From: Phallus indusiatus
Taxonomy: Eukaryota > Basidiomycota > Agaricomycetes > Phallales > Phallaceae
Direction: 5' to 3'
Length of the DNA: 64,000 nt
NCBI GenBank assembly: GCA_027605045.1
Contig: JAQFWX010000007.1
Span: 744,001 to 808,000, forward strand
Shown here: positions 1 through 10,289 of the stretch, piece after piece
Numbering within the stretch: the first letter of the stretch is position 1
Layout of the letters: each line of letters opens with the position of its first letter
The notes under the pieces: model-generated
The model's database searches: none
Told to the model about the DNA's origin: nothing
What the model saw: the letters and a program-made list of their open reading frames with translations, nothing else
Made by a program: the position numbers and the translations under genes

Positions 1-205
1 CCAAACCGAACCTAAGCGACGTGATGTCACAGGCATCACGCCGGGTACGAGCGCGCAACACGCGCGAGTAGAGAAAGTGAAATAGAGACAGAACAAGGGA
101 ACGGAGAGTGGAAGTAAAATATGGAAATGATAAATAAGATAGAAATGAAATGATGCCGATGATAATAAATAAGAAAATGAGAGACGGCGGTAGCGTACCC
201 TGACA
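1..205 (-). mobile_element. LTR family A, copy cut by window edge
   Basis: Ends in the inverse of the family A start TGTCAGGGTACGCTACCGC at 205. The body matches the LTRs of element A at 21418-21764 and 27787-28133, reversed. It is inserted in the 3' part of an unknown gene that reads from 678 towards the window start. The far end and target-site duplication lie outside the window. Confidence 0.85.
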
Positions 206-678
206 ACTTCTTGATAAGTGGGTAAAGGGTGCGTACGAGCTTCAGAAAAGTCTGGGGGAGGTGGCATGGCAGAAAAAGGGGCATCAACAAATAAGAACTG
301 TATGTAACCATAGAACCAATGACGAAAAACTAATCTCCATATGACTATTCCATCCCGTTGAGCAGTTAGGAACCTGACAAACTCATACGACTCGTGCATG
401 ACATTGATGTTGGTTCGTTCGTATAGAGTTAAGGCTCGTGGGTATCCTAGTTCTAAATCGTCATATGGAACAGTTACTTCCATCGCAGGGGGTGGTGTCG
501 TGGGGAGTATGGTATTAGGATCAATGTTGATTTCAGAAACGAGTGTATTGTAGACACGGATAATGGTGAGAAAGCCTGGATTTGGACCGGTTCGAAGAGA
601 AGAACAGAATGTAAAAGGGAAGAAGGGAAGTTGTAAATAAGGAGTAGGATTTTGTGAGTTTTTGTTATTGTACGACAT
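206..678 (-). pseudogene. Unknown protein, tandem paralog of 784-1440, truncated by an LTR
   Basis: The reading frame opens with ATG at 678 (MSYNNKNSQNPTPYLQ...) and stays open for about 157 codons to the LTR border at 205. It then runs on through the LTR to the window edge without a stop. The middle part (INIDPNTILP, LTLYERTNINV, TAQRDGI, FLFVDAP) aligns with the neighbouring gene (LNIDSETYLP, VYIEEKLDWF, ATQDGI, FLVLDVP), so the two are tandem duplicates. No known domain was recognised. The native C-terminus is lost or lies beyond the window. The in-frame LTR could give a fusion tail, but this is inference. Confidence 0.55.
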
Positions 679-783
679 AGTGGGATGACAAGATGAAGAG
701 AAGCGCTAAGGGAACTGTCCAAGAAAGAAGAAGAAAAGTAAGTGGATCTGATTGTTTTTGCCTCGTATGCTATCTTTATTGTT

Positions 784-1440
784 CTAGGTTCGTCCAAAAA
801 TGTTGGAACAAACTCGTCGGATCTTTCGGAAGGATCGCTTGGTAGGGGAAGAGGAGCTGGGAAGGGAAGGGGAGGATTGTATCAGAGAAGTTTGAGGTGA
901 AAGTGGAGAGAATCGTGATGGTGGGGTATCTTCTGGGATTAAATTCGCAGGTCTGTAAGGGCTGAGTCTTTGAGTATTCATGCCCTTCATGATTACCCAT
1001 CGACTTGGCACATCCAGTACTAAAAACGTGAATTCAATTCCATCTTGAGTCGCTAACCATATTCGATACAAGTCTCGTATAGCTGATTCTGGTGTCGAAT
1101 ACACATTAACAACTGTAAACCAGTCTAGTTTCTCCTCGATATAGACTTTCTCTCCGAACATGATCCCGGGGTGAACCAGATCTGAGCTTCTACACTGACG
1201 AATAATAAGAGGTGAAGGCTTCTTCGGCAAGTACGTTTCCGAGTCGATGTTGAGACTTGCATACTGGGAACTATAAGTATACAAAGTCGTATTGAGATCC
1301 AGATCGTATGTTCTGGGACTAGAAGGTGAAAAGCGAAATGGAGGTATAGAATCATTATCAGATGGGACTGGTGATCCAGTGGGGGAATTTGGGATTGGTA
1401 AGGATATTGATGAAGAGTAATGGAATGTGAACGTAGTCAT
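784..1440 (-). CDS. Unknown fungal protein, 218 aa
   Basis: A single open frame from ATG at 1440 (MTTFTFHYSSS) to a stop at 784. The frame is open further upstream but has no earlier ATG. The first 65 residues are rich in Ser and Pro. The central 100 residues match the disrupted neighbour at 206-678. The C-terminus is Ser/Pro-rich and ends basic (KRSFRKIRRVCSNIFGRT). No signal peptide, membrane segment or known domain was seen. The tandem paralogy is the best evidence that the frame is real. Function unknown. Confidence 0.55.
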   Translation of the reverse strand: MTTFTFHYSSSISLPIPNSPTGSPVPSDNDSIPPFRFSPSSPRTYDLDLNTTLYTYSSQYASLNIDSETYLPKKPSPLIIRQCRSSDLVHPGIMFGEKVYIEEKLDWFTVVNVYSTPESAIRDLYRIWLATQDGIEFTFLVLDVPSRWVIMKGMNTQRLSPYRPANLIPEDTPPSRFSPLSPQTSLIQSSPSLPSSSSPTKRSFRKIRRVCSNIFGRT

Positions 1441-2394
1441 TTTTATGGTTTTTGAAGTTTTTGAGGCTGTGATGTTGTCGATATGGGATTTCTGGATGAT
1501 TAGAACTCCGCTTTTGAACAAAAAAAAGAACCTTCCCTAATTAGGAAGATTTTGGTGTGCGACAACGACACTACTAGTAGGATGTCACCTAGCTCAAGTG
1601 CAATGGAGAGAGCGACGTGCAATAGTGCTGTACCTGGCGCCTTCTCTCAAGCTTTGGTCTCTGCCACAAAGTCGGCCTTCGCCTATCTCATTTGTACATA
1701 TTTGGATTCTTCCCAGTGTGACGTCCACCTGCTATTTATTATTGTGTATGAATCAATTAAATTATTATTGTCAGTGTGGGGGATATGTGTTCAACTACAG
1801 GCTATTATTATCTCCTCTTCGTGTTGCGTGACTTGTCGCTTCATCACACATCACCGCATCGTCTCTTACGTTGCTACTGAGAATTAGCTCGTCCCAATGC
1901 ATGCTGTCGACATGGAGGAAGCGCTCTTTGATTGATGATCAAAGCTCAAAACTCATGTGTTTGACAGGGGTGTCCTCAAAAACCGATCCTCTCAGATTTT
2001 GGCTGTCTGTCATTTTCTGAGTTATCTCATCCATCCACCTCATAAGAGTGTCGCTCGTGCGTATCTTTGAAAAGAATCTGTCTTCGCATTCTCCATCCAA
2101 TAACTCTAATCACTCTAATTCTTCGTCATAAGCTTGCAGGCCCCCATTGGTGTTGTCAAAGAGTGTTTGGAGCGAAGAGGAAAAGGGAAACTGTATTAGA
2201 ATAAAAAATAAAGAGATTTATATACAACAAAACTGTTAATCCGCTGAGTCTAAAAAACCTCCTTTGAAGGAAAAACTAACTCAGCGACATTCAAGTCATG
2301 TAATCATAATTAGTAAGTGCTAGCGTCTAACAATTGGAATCCTGTGAGAACAGTTTTCTCTCGAATTCACGTAGGATGGTCAACACCCATCGTG
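1441..2394. other. Intergenic, no gene seen
   Basis: No convincing coding frame. About 1645-1705 (CAAGCTTTGGTCTCTGCCACA and following bases) recurs inverted at about 3070-3118, so this stretch includes repeat debris. Confidence 0.5.
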
Positions 2395-3039
2395 TGTCAC
2401 GGTACGCTAGCACCTCTTCCAATTATTCGATTTCTTCGATTTCTTTCGGTTTCATTTCGTGTTATGATTTCCTTCATTTCCCGTGCTTTGCCATTTTCAT
2501 TAGTTCCATCGATTTCTCGATTTCTCGATTTCTTCAATGTCTTTTGATTTCTGTTTGTATCTCCTCGGATCCCATGGAGATCAGTTGGGCGCTTCGTATC
2601 CTGTACTTATACGCGTTTTCCCTAGAGGGGGATACCTAAGCTTGTTCTCTTAGGTTTTCCCTCCTCTAGGTGAGTAGTTAGTCGCTGCCCCGCAATAGAT
2701 CTTAGGTTTTCTGTAACGGTTGGGAAAGGGGTTAATAAGAGTCTATAGTAGCCCAGACTCTAGGGTTTAATTCCCCATTACTGGGGAATTGTAGTGTAGC
2801 TTTGTGCGGCGTCACAGCGTGACATTAAGCGCCCGTCACACTTGTAGAGCGGTGTGACATAGTAGTTAGTTAACTTTTTACTACCCACTACACTGCATTG
2901 TATTCCCTATTAGCCTAGATTGAGCAATAGACAGGAATTCTGTGCATTTGTGGGATCTTATTATAGCAGGTATTATTAGCCTGCTATAAAACTGTTACAT
3001 TTTCCCTCCTCTAGGTGTGTGCCCTGAGTCGCCCTAACA
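2395..3039 (+). mobile_element. Diverged LTR-A-like relic, interrupted by a solo LTR
   Basis: Starts TGTCACGGTACGCTAGCAC and ends GTCGCCCTAACA, like family A. It contains the family hallmark CCTAAGCTTGTTCTCTTAGG near 2637. A separate 288-bp solo LTR is inserted at 2712-2999. No matching target duplication was found, so the ends may be rearranged. Confidence 0.5.
2712..2999. mobile_element. Solo LTR, family E
   Basis: Runs TGTAACGG...CTGTTACA and is flanked by the 5-bp direct repeat TTTTC (2707-2711 and 3000-3004). A second, inverted copy is at 33085-33386 with its own duplication. The shared interior includes the dyad CACAGCGTGAC and GAGCAATAGACAGGAATTC. No coding capacity. Confidence 0.8.
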
Positions 3040-3361
3040 CCCTCACTCTAGGTACAGCTACTATATACATGAGTTAGGCGAAGGCTGACTTTGCGGCAGG
3101 GACCAAAGCTTGGTGTGGAACTGTATTTATAATGCAGTGTTACATGTACATACATCAATGGTAAGCAGCAGGCGGCGTTTCTCTATGCATTTTTCGTTGT
3201 CTTTCCGGTGGGTTTTTCAGCATTAATCTCACCAAGCTTTTTTTTGTATGTTACATTACTCATACTCCTGTTTAGTATTAGGAGGAGGAGGAAGAGGCTG
3301 AGAAGGTGCAGGAGCGGTAGTACTAGGGAGAGATAATGTCTGCGAGAGCTGAGGAGAGCTG
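3040..3361. other. Rearranged repeat fragments
   Basis: 3041-3075 matches an inverted piece of LTR A (CCCTCACTCTAGGTACAGC...TATATACATGA). About 3070-3118 is the inverse of about 1645-1705. The rest shows no gene. Confidence 0.4.
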
Positions 3362-3430
3362 TGTTAGGGCTACTCAGCTCACACTAGAGGGAGGGGATCC
3401 TAAGAGAATATATTGAGGAAAATACTAACT

Positions 3431-4297
3431 TGTCATGATCCGATTCATGACATCACTTCCGGTAACGTTACGTAATCCATATCCGATCATTTACCGTTTA
3501 TCTCCGTAATCTTATCTCGCTTATGTCACTCACGATATGACCTTCGTGTTCAGTCATCTCAATTTACCTCGCAACTCGAATAGAGACGTACCCGTCTCTC
3601 TTAACTCCTGGAACACCCGCGGAAAGCCCTTTCTAGAATATTCCACGCACGTTCCGGTTATGAGATCATAGATGACGAACGTAGGTCCATGTATGCACAG
3701 CACTTATCCCTGCATGCCTCATGGTCATCACATGAGACATCATACCCTGCATATATTGATATTACTTACGAATCTCACGACTTGTTTGTATTTCTCAAGT
3801 TCGGAATCTATTTCGAACTGAGCTAGAATTATTTATCTGACGTGTATATAAACCCTAGCATACACGTAGATAGTTCTTCAGACTTAATATCGAACGTAGT
3901 TCGATATCTCTATAAAAACTCTCTTTTCTCTACTCTCTTCATCATTGAACGTCGAGATCGTTCCTCGAGACTTGCAGCGACGGAAGCCATCCGTCGTTGC
4001 CGAGAGTTACATCTCAAAGCTTTCTTCATTATCGTTGAGCTTGATATCATTCAATACGAGATACAGCTCGCGACTCTCGAAGCTCGGAACGCACATATCC
4101 GTAACGTCCTTGACGAACTCGACGCTCGTGACGAACGTCAGGACAAATCCTAAAGAAGACTGTCGTGGCACAACCTCTTATAGGTTGAGGCCAAGTCCTG
4201 ACTATCGTCAACCAACGGTGACGGTTAACAGTGTTATATTCAGCGACTAAAGTATATTATAGTATCTATAACCGTTCCCGGATATCGGTACTTGACA
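3431..4297 (+). repeat. 5' LTR of element B
   Basis: 867 bp, TGTCATGATCCG...GGTACTTGACA. Has a TATA box at 3845-3852. A reversed, truncated copy of this LTR is at 17843-18522. Confidence 0.95.
3845..3890 (+). promoter_or_regulatory. TATA box and predicted transcript start / self-primer, element B
   Basis: TATATAAA at 3845-3852 is followed 35 nt later by AGACTTAATAT (3880-3890). This 11-mer is the exact reverse complement of 4300-4310, just after the LTR. In Tf1 the first 11 nt of the RNA prime reverse transcription in this way, so 3880 is the likely start of R. The start site itself is inferred from spacing. Confidence 0.7.
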
Positions 4298-4299
4298 GT

Positions 4300-4310
4300 A
4301 TATTAAGTCT
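4300..4310 (+). promoter_or_regulatory. Self-priming primer binding site, element B
   Basis: ATATTAAGTCT starts 2 nt (GT) after the LTR end and pairs perfectly over exactly 11 nt with AGACTTAATAT in the LTR. No tRNA-type TGG site is present here. Element A shows the same geometry. Confidence 0.7.
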
Positions 4311-4375
4311 CACCCGGCAGCTCTTCTTTTTATCGCACACTCTACGTCTCGGTTATATCTTTTCTTTCTTTCATC

Positions 4376-6339
4376 ATGTCTTCTACTCAACAATCTCACA
4401 CTCGAGTATATGCGCAGCGTTTAACCTCGCTGTCTCCAGCTACTCGCGAATCGGTTATTGAAGATCAACGTCGTGATAGGCAATCCCGGAATGAACGTCG
4501 ACAACTCAATCGAACTGCCCAGCTCAACCAACTCGCAGAAATCGTCAATCCCTCTGTGATAACCTCTCCTCTGCGCAGTTTGATGCCGACTCAGCGTCAA
4601 CGTTCGTTGTCTTACGAACGTGAAATGGGCGCAAGGTCTGGCGCACACGTTCCCGGTATAATTAATTTGCCTTACCCTATCGAATCGTTTGCTACTGATC
4701 TCAATATCCCTACGTACTATGGTCCGACTCGTTCTTCTTCCTTACCTCCCCCTCCTATTCGACCTCGCATCTCAGCGTCTCCTACTCCTACGGTGTTGGC
4801 TACACCTCCTCCTAGCGCCAACCCTGTCCAGAACCCTCCTCCTCCTGTTCGTCGTCAAACTTCTCAGATGCCCAAGATTGAAGAAGTTAAAGACGAAGAA
4901 CCTCCTCGTACTCCTTTGCCGCAAGCATCTGGTTCTGGCGGAAACGGTGGAGACCCTCCAGGTGATGGAGACCCGGACAATCATGACTCTGATGGTCCGC
5001 ATGATGCCTCTGTCCCTGGCATTCCCTCTGCAGGTCCCGGTGGTGGTGGTATTGGTGGTGGTGGTGATGGTGGACCCCCTGGTGGTGGACCTCCTGACGA
5101 CTTTGGAAACGACAACGACGACGAAGATGATTTCATTCCTGATCCGCGTCGTCGCAACACTATCTCCATGGACGAAATACGTGAAGTCTTTCGTAACATC
5201 GCCGCCCTCCTCTCCAGTCAACAGTCGATTCAGACTGCTCAACTCAACGTCTCTCGTTCCCGTGCTACCGTCAAGGAACCAGAAACGTTTGACGGAGCGG
5301 ACCCGGACAAAATTGCTAACTTTTTCACTCAATGTCATCTCGTCTTTCGTGCTCGTCCAGCTGACTTTAGTTTGGACTGGCAACGTATCTTCTATGCCCT
5401 CTCCTTTCTTCGCGGCACTGCTCTTAGTTTCTTTCAACCATTCCTTGAGTCTGGTGATGAAGATCTTCAAGACTACCCGTTCTTTACCAATTGGGAATCT
5501 TTCATCGAAACCCTCACTCAGGCCTTCGGCTCGTTCTCTCCTGAGGATGATGCTGAAAAGGCGTTAATGCGCCTGACGTTTTCCGACAGCATGAAAGCGT
5601 CCAATTTCTTTGTTCAGTTCACTAAGTATGCTACACGCACTAACTTCAACGCCAGTTCTCTCCGTCGGATTTTATGGGAGAAACTGCCTAGACGTCTTGT
5701 CGACCGCATATATAACTCGGATCGCGACACGTCTACTTATGCAGCGTTGAGGATAGCCGTTCAAGAGTTTGACGCACATTATTGGGAATATGAAGGTCGG
5801 AAAAGTCCCAACAGTCGTCATCGTCCTCTTCCGACAATCGTTCCCGTAACAACAATTCGTCGTCGAGCTCCAATTCAAACAACAACCATCGGAACTCACA
5901 AAACAATCGTCCGATACGTGGAAACATTTGGCATGGCACGAACTTTAGAAATTATAGGCCTGATCGGGCTCCCATTCCTAGTCGTTTCGGTAACAATAGT
6001 CGTACGTCTAACAACAATAACAACAACAATAGGAACTCTGGTTCGACTCCCTTGTCTGCTGCCGAACGACAACGTCGTCTTGATCAACAATTGTGCTTTA
6101 TCTGTGGTCAGCGTGGCCATATGTCTCGCGAATGCCCTAGAAACCGTCGAACTAATCCTCCAGCTACGACTGCTGCCAACCAACCTCGTGGTCGTCGAAC
6201 CTTCAACAACGGCGGAGGTCGGAACAGTAACAACACATCTCGAAGTGCACCTCCCGTCGTACGTACTCCTGTGGACTCTAAGTCCCAACCTACAGTCACT
6301 GACTCAGCTCAACCTGGGTCTAGTGCATCCAAGAACTAG
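4376..6339 (+). CDS. gag: Gag of element B, with one internal frame change
   Basis: Starts at ATG 4376 (MSSTQQSHTRVYAQ). The N-terminal third is Pro/Gly/Asp-rich and disordered. A retrotransposon Gag core follows at about residues 300-470 (ETFDGADPDKIANFFTQCH, FFVQFTKYATRTNF). At about 5800 the sensible frame moves by -1: downstream, the Asn/Ser-rich linker and the zinc knuckle CFICGQRGHMSRECP (6091-6135) are read in frame 1, ending at TAG 6337-6339. The change lies in or near CGGAAAAG at 5798-5805. It may be a 1-nt loss or a real -1 shift. Gag builds the particle and binds element RNA. Confidence 0.85.
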
Positions 6340-6413
6340 ATGTTAGTCGGGAAGGTTCAGTACGCGCCAACGTAGCCGTAGTCGGTGGTACTAGTAAAGT
6401 AGTTTTACGGTCT

Positions 6414-9400
6414 ATGCCTGTTTTCTCTGATTCTTTTATGATTTCCCTTTCTGTTCCTTTTTCTCCTTCTCCCTTCAAGTGCATGGTCGACTCGGGATCG
6501 ACGCACTGTTTTATAAATGAAAAAATAGTAGATAAATATGCCCTTCCATTTCAGACCATCGACCCTATTCCTTTATTTCTTATTGATGGGACTACAAACT
6601 CTTTTATCACTCGGAAGATAGTTTTAAATGTAACTTTTCCTAGTAGTGACACTTTATCGATTTCTTTTCTCGTTACGAAGTTGGAAGCTAATTGTGATTT
6701 CGTCTTAGGATACGACTGGCTCACCCGCTATAATCCGTCGATTAACTGGGTATTGGGCAGTATCAAATTCCCAGACAACATACGATTATCTTCTGACAAG
6801 GCCGAATCGTCCTTTTCCGCTACTCAATCAAACACACGAAATGCCTCAGCTATTCCAACCGCCACTTCTCGTCCTTCAGTATCTCTTGTTAACGCCGCAG
6901 CTTTTCTTCACGCAGCCAACTCTTCTGGCTCTGTTGTTTTTCGGTTAGCAGTCACCGATCCAAAAGTCAAGTCTTATTCCGCAGCTGTGGATCCCGACTT
7001 TAACGAGATGTCAATACCTGAAGACTACCGAGAAATTGCAGATGTATTTAGTGGTGTCAAAGCCGACACTCTGGCGCCACATCGATCATACGATTTGAAG
7101 ATTGAACTCGAAGATGGCAAAACTCCTCCTCTAGGACCCATCTATTCTCTTTCACCCCTTGAATTAGAATCTCTCCGAGAATTTATCGATGATAATTTGA
7201 AGACTGGTTTTATTCGCCATTCCAATTCTCCTCATGGCGCTCCAGTCCTTTTTGTCAAAAAGAAAGACGGCTCCTTACGTCTTTGTGTGGATTTTCGCGG
7301 ACTCAACAAAATTAGTAAAAAGGATAAGTATCCGTTACCACTTATCTCGGATTTACTAGACGCTCCTCGAAAAGCCCGCATATATACCAAGATCGATTTG
7401 AAGCACGCATATCACCTTGTGCGTATCGCGGAAGGTGATGAATGGAAGACAGCGTTCAGAACCCGTTATGGATCTTTTGAATGGCTTGTCATGCCATTTG
7501 GATTATCCAACGCTCCCGCTGCTTTCCAACGCTTCATGAACGATATTTTAGGCGACCTACTCGATCATTGCGTCGTCGTTTATCTCGATGATATCCTCAT
7601 TTACTCAGACGACATTTCCTCGCATAAACAACACGTCAAAGAAGTTCTCAAACGTCTCCGGCAACACAACCTATATGCGTCGCCGAAGAAATGCGAATTT
7701 CATAAGGATCGTGTAGAGTTTCTTGGATATGTTTTGGATTCATCTGGACTTGCGATGGATACCGGCAAAGTTAAACAGATTATTGACTGGCCTATTCCGC
7801 GCAAAGTTAAGGATATTCAATCATTTCTTGGATTTGCAAACTTCTATCGTCGTTTTATTGATCAATACTCGCATATAACCATACCTCTCACTCGACTTAC
7901 GCGTAAAGGTGCACCTTGGAACTGGACCGACGATTGCCAACGCGCATTCGACACTTTGAAAAAGTCTTTTACAACTGCACCAGTGCTAGCTCACTGGGTA
8001 CCAGACCGGCCTATTATAGTCGAGACGGACGCGTCTGACTATGCTCTCGCAGCTATATTATCTCAATACGATGCGACAAACGAATTACACCCAATCGCTT
8101 TTCATTCCCGTACATTTACACCTCCAGAACTCAATTACGATGTTCACGACAAAGAATTACTCGCGATATTTGAAGCTTTTCAAAAATGGCGTCATTACCT
8201 TGAAGGATCTACTTTTCCTGTTGACGTCTTCACAGATCACAAAAATCTCACTTATTTCTCTACAACAAAAACACTTACTCGCCGACAAGCGAGATGGTCC
8301 GAATTTTTATCTCAATTTAACCTTAATATTAATTTCCGTCCTGGTCGCTTGGGTACTAAACCTGACTCTCTCACTAGACGATGGGACGTCTACCTTAAAG
8401 AGGGGATAAGCGACTACGCCGACGTTAACCCGCAAAATTTGAAGCCGATTTTCACTTCAGAGCAATTAAAGGTGTCGTTAAATGCTACCATTCTTCACGC
8501 TCCTATTCTCCGTAGCGCTATTATCATGGACATTAACAAGCTTCATGACGACATTCTCACTGCGCTTCCTCATGATCCAGTCGCGCAACTTCATTTACAC
8601 GATCGTTCCAATCCTCGTTGGACTGTGGATGATCGCGGATTCCTTAGATGTGATGGTCGTATCTTCGTTCCGGCAGTTGAAGACCTCAGACTTCGTGTCC
8701 TTCAGTATAAACATGATCATCCCGTATCTGGACATTTCGGACAGACCAAGACCCTTGAACTTATACGTCGCGAATACGTCTGGCCAAACCTTCGTGATAT
8801 GGTTAAAGAGTTTTGTAGCTCTTGTATCGACTGTCCTCGTGGTAAATCACAACGGCATAAACCATACGGATTTCTTAAACAACTTCCCGTACCTATACGT
8901 CCTTGGGATTCGATCTCTATGGACTTTATCGAGCATTTACCTGCTTCCAGTGGTTATACTTCAATTCTTGTCGTTGTTGACCGGCTAACGAAATACGCTA
9001 TTTTCATTCCAACTCACGATACCATTTCATCGCAACAACTTGCCAGCCTCTTTGTTTTACATGTCTTTTCGAAGCATGGTGTCCCATCCCATGTAACGTC
9101 AGACAGAGGCTCAGAGTTTGTCTCTCATTTCTTCCGCTCTTTGGGCAAAGCCCTTAATATGAACCTTCATTTCACTTCTGGATATCACCCCGAAGGTGAT
9201 GGACAAACGGAAAGAACTAATCAAACATTGGAGCAATACATCCGCATATATTGCAACTACCAGCAAGACGATTGGTCCGATTTGCTTCCTCTTGCAGAAT
9301 TTGCATTCAACAACGCAGCTAGTGCTACTACGGGTATATCTCCATTCTTTGCTAACAAAGGATATCACCCTAGCCTCACGATACGCGACAACGTTGAACT

Positions 9401-10010
9401 AACATCTTCTCGAGCAGAGTCGTTTGTCAACAAGCTCGAAGAAATTCACGAAGAACTTAAGGAACAAATCAAACTAGCTCAAAAACGCTATCAAGGACCA
9501 GCAGACGAACGTCGTGCTAAACCACCTCCTTTCAATATAGGGACCAAAGCCTACGTTAAAGCCGAATTCTTCTCGACAACAAGACCCTCTAAAAAGCTCG
9601 CAGCAAAATACTTAGGCCCATTCGAAATCATCGCTAAGCCTAATGACGTTACTAGAACACTTAGATTGCCTAACGATTATCGTTCAGTTCATCCAGTGTT
9701 TCATTTGTCGATGCTCGAGCCGCATACAGAGAATACCATCCCTGGACGTGTTCAAGACCCTCCAGCTCCTGTCGAGATTGAAGGCGACCTCGAATATGAA
9801 ATAGAGTCGATACTTGATTCAAAAATAGATCGACGTCGTGCAGTACCGTTACTGTACTTGGTAAAATGGCTAGGTTATGACGGAACTGATGAAGAGTCTT
9901 CTTGGCTCATCGCTACAGAACTCGAAAATGCTAGCGAACTAGTCGAAGACTTTCACAGAAAATATCCGGATAAACCAGGTCCTAATTGGAATGTCATAAG
10001 CCGTACATAA
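6414..10010 (+). CDS. pol: Pol of element B: PR-RT-RH-IN-chromodomain
   Basis: 1198 aa from ATG 6414; the frame is open from 6324 and overlaps the gag end in the -1 frame, fitting Gag-Pol frameshift expression. Seen in order: aspartic protease DSGSTHCF (about residue 26); reverse transcriptase with YLDDILIYSDD (about 390); RNase H starting VETDASDYALAAILS (about 537); integrase zinc finger H...H...CSSCIDC (about 767-807); integrase core D (SMDFIEHLP), D (SDRGSEF), E (GQTERTNQTLEQ); C-terminal chromodomain (about 1127-1190, YLVKWLGYDGTDEESSW). Chromodomains guide chromovirus integration to marked chromatin. All catalytic motifs are intact, so Pol looks functional. Confidence 0.95.
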   Translation: MPVFSDSFMISLSVPFSPSPFKCMVDSGSTHCFINEKIVDKYALPFQTIDPIPLFLIDGTTNSFITRKIVLNVTFPSSDTLSISFLVTKLEANCDFVLGYDWLTRYNPSINWVLGSIKFPDNIRLSSDKAESSFSATQSNTRNASAIPTATSRPSVSLVNAAAFLHAANSSGSVVFRLAVTDPKVKSYSAAVDPDFNEMSIPEDYREIADVFSGVKADTLAPHRSYDLKIELEDGKTPPLGPIYSLSPLELESLREFIDDNLKTGFIRHSNSPHGAPVLFVKKKDGSLRLCVDFRGLNKISKKDKYPLPLISDLLDAPRKARIYTKIDLKHAYHLVRIAEGDEWKTAFRTRYGSFEWLVMPFGLSNAPAAFQRFMNDILGDLLDHCVVVYLDDILIYSDDISSHKQHVKEVLKRLRQHNLYASPKKCEFHKDRVEFLGYVLDSSGLAMDTGKVKQIIDWPIPRKVKDIQSFLGFANFYRRFIDQYSHITIPLTRLTRKGAPWNWTDDCQRAFDTLKKSFTTAPVLAHWVPDRPIIVETDASDYALAAILSQYDATNELHPIAFHSRTFTPPELNYDVHDKELLAIFEAFQKWRHYLEGSTFPVDVFTDHKNLTYFSTTKTLTRRQARWSEFLSQFNLNINFRPGRLGTKPDSLTRRWDVYLKEGISDYADVNPQNLKPIFTSEQLKVSLNATILHAPILRSAIIMDINKLHDDILTALPHDPVAQLHLHDRSNPRWTVDDRGFLRCDGRIFVPAVEDLRLRVLQYKHDHPVSGHFGQTKTLELIRREYVWPNLRDMVKEFCSSCIDCPRGKSQRHKPYGFLKQLPVPIRPWDSISMDFIEHLPASSGYTSILVVVDRLTKYAIFIPTHDTISSQQLASLFVLHVFSKHGVPSHVTSDRGSEFVSHFFRSLGKALNMNLHFTSGYHPEGDGQTERTNQTLEQYIRIYCNYQQDDWSDLLPLAEFAFNNAASATTGISPFFANKGYHPSLTIRDNVELTSSRAESFVNKLEEIHEELKEQIKLAQKRYQGPADERRAKPPPFNIGTKAYVKAEFFSTTRPSKKLAAKYLGPFEIIAKPNDVTRTLRLPNDYRSVHPVFHLSMLEPHTENTIPGRVQDPPAPVEIEGDLEYEIESILDSKIDRRRAVPLLYLVKWLGYDGTDEESSWLIATELENASELVEDFHRKYPDKPGPNWNVISRT

Positions 10011-10289
10011 TTGGTATGATACGTTATGGTATTGATTGTTTGCTCTCCAACGCTCGTTCTTTCACCGTTTTCATGATTTTAACTTCGTTTCTTTTCTTTC
10101 TCCCTCTTTCTCCCACGGAATATCTTTCCTTCATTATTTCTCACATTTTCCGTTACTTCGCATCAAAATTAAAAAGAAAACAAAAACTACATTATATTGT
10201 TACAGCCTTTTTTGGCTAAGTTCTTACGGTCATTTGATACACAAAAACTACTAGCTAGATTTGTCCATTTCTACTCTACTTTTGTCCGT

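Noticed and set aside
4298..4320. tRNA primer binding site after the 5' LTR
   Set aside because: No TGG start or clear tRNA 3'-end match; the 11-nt self-pairing explains the site better.
4689..5567. Long overlapping frames on both strands in gag of element B
   Set aside because: Low-complexity shadows (Leu/Val/Arg-rich) of the real Gag frame.
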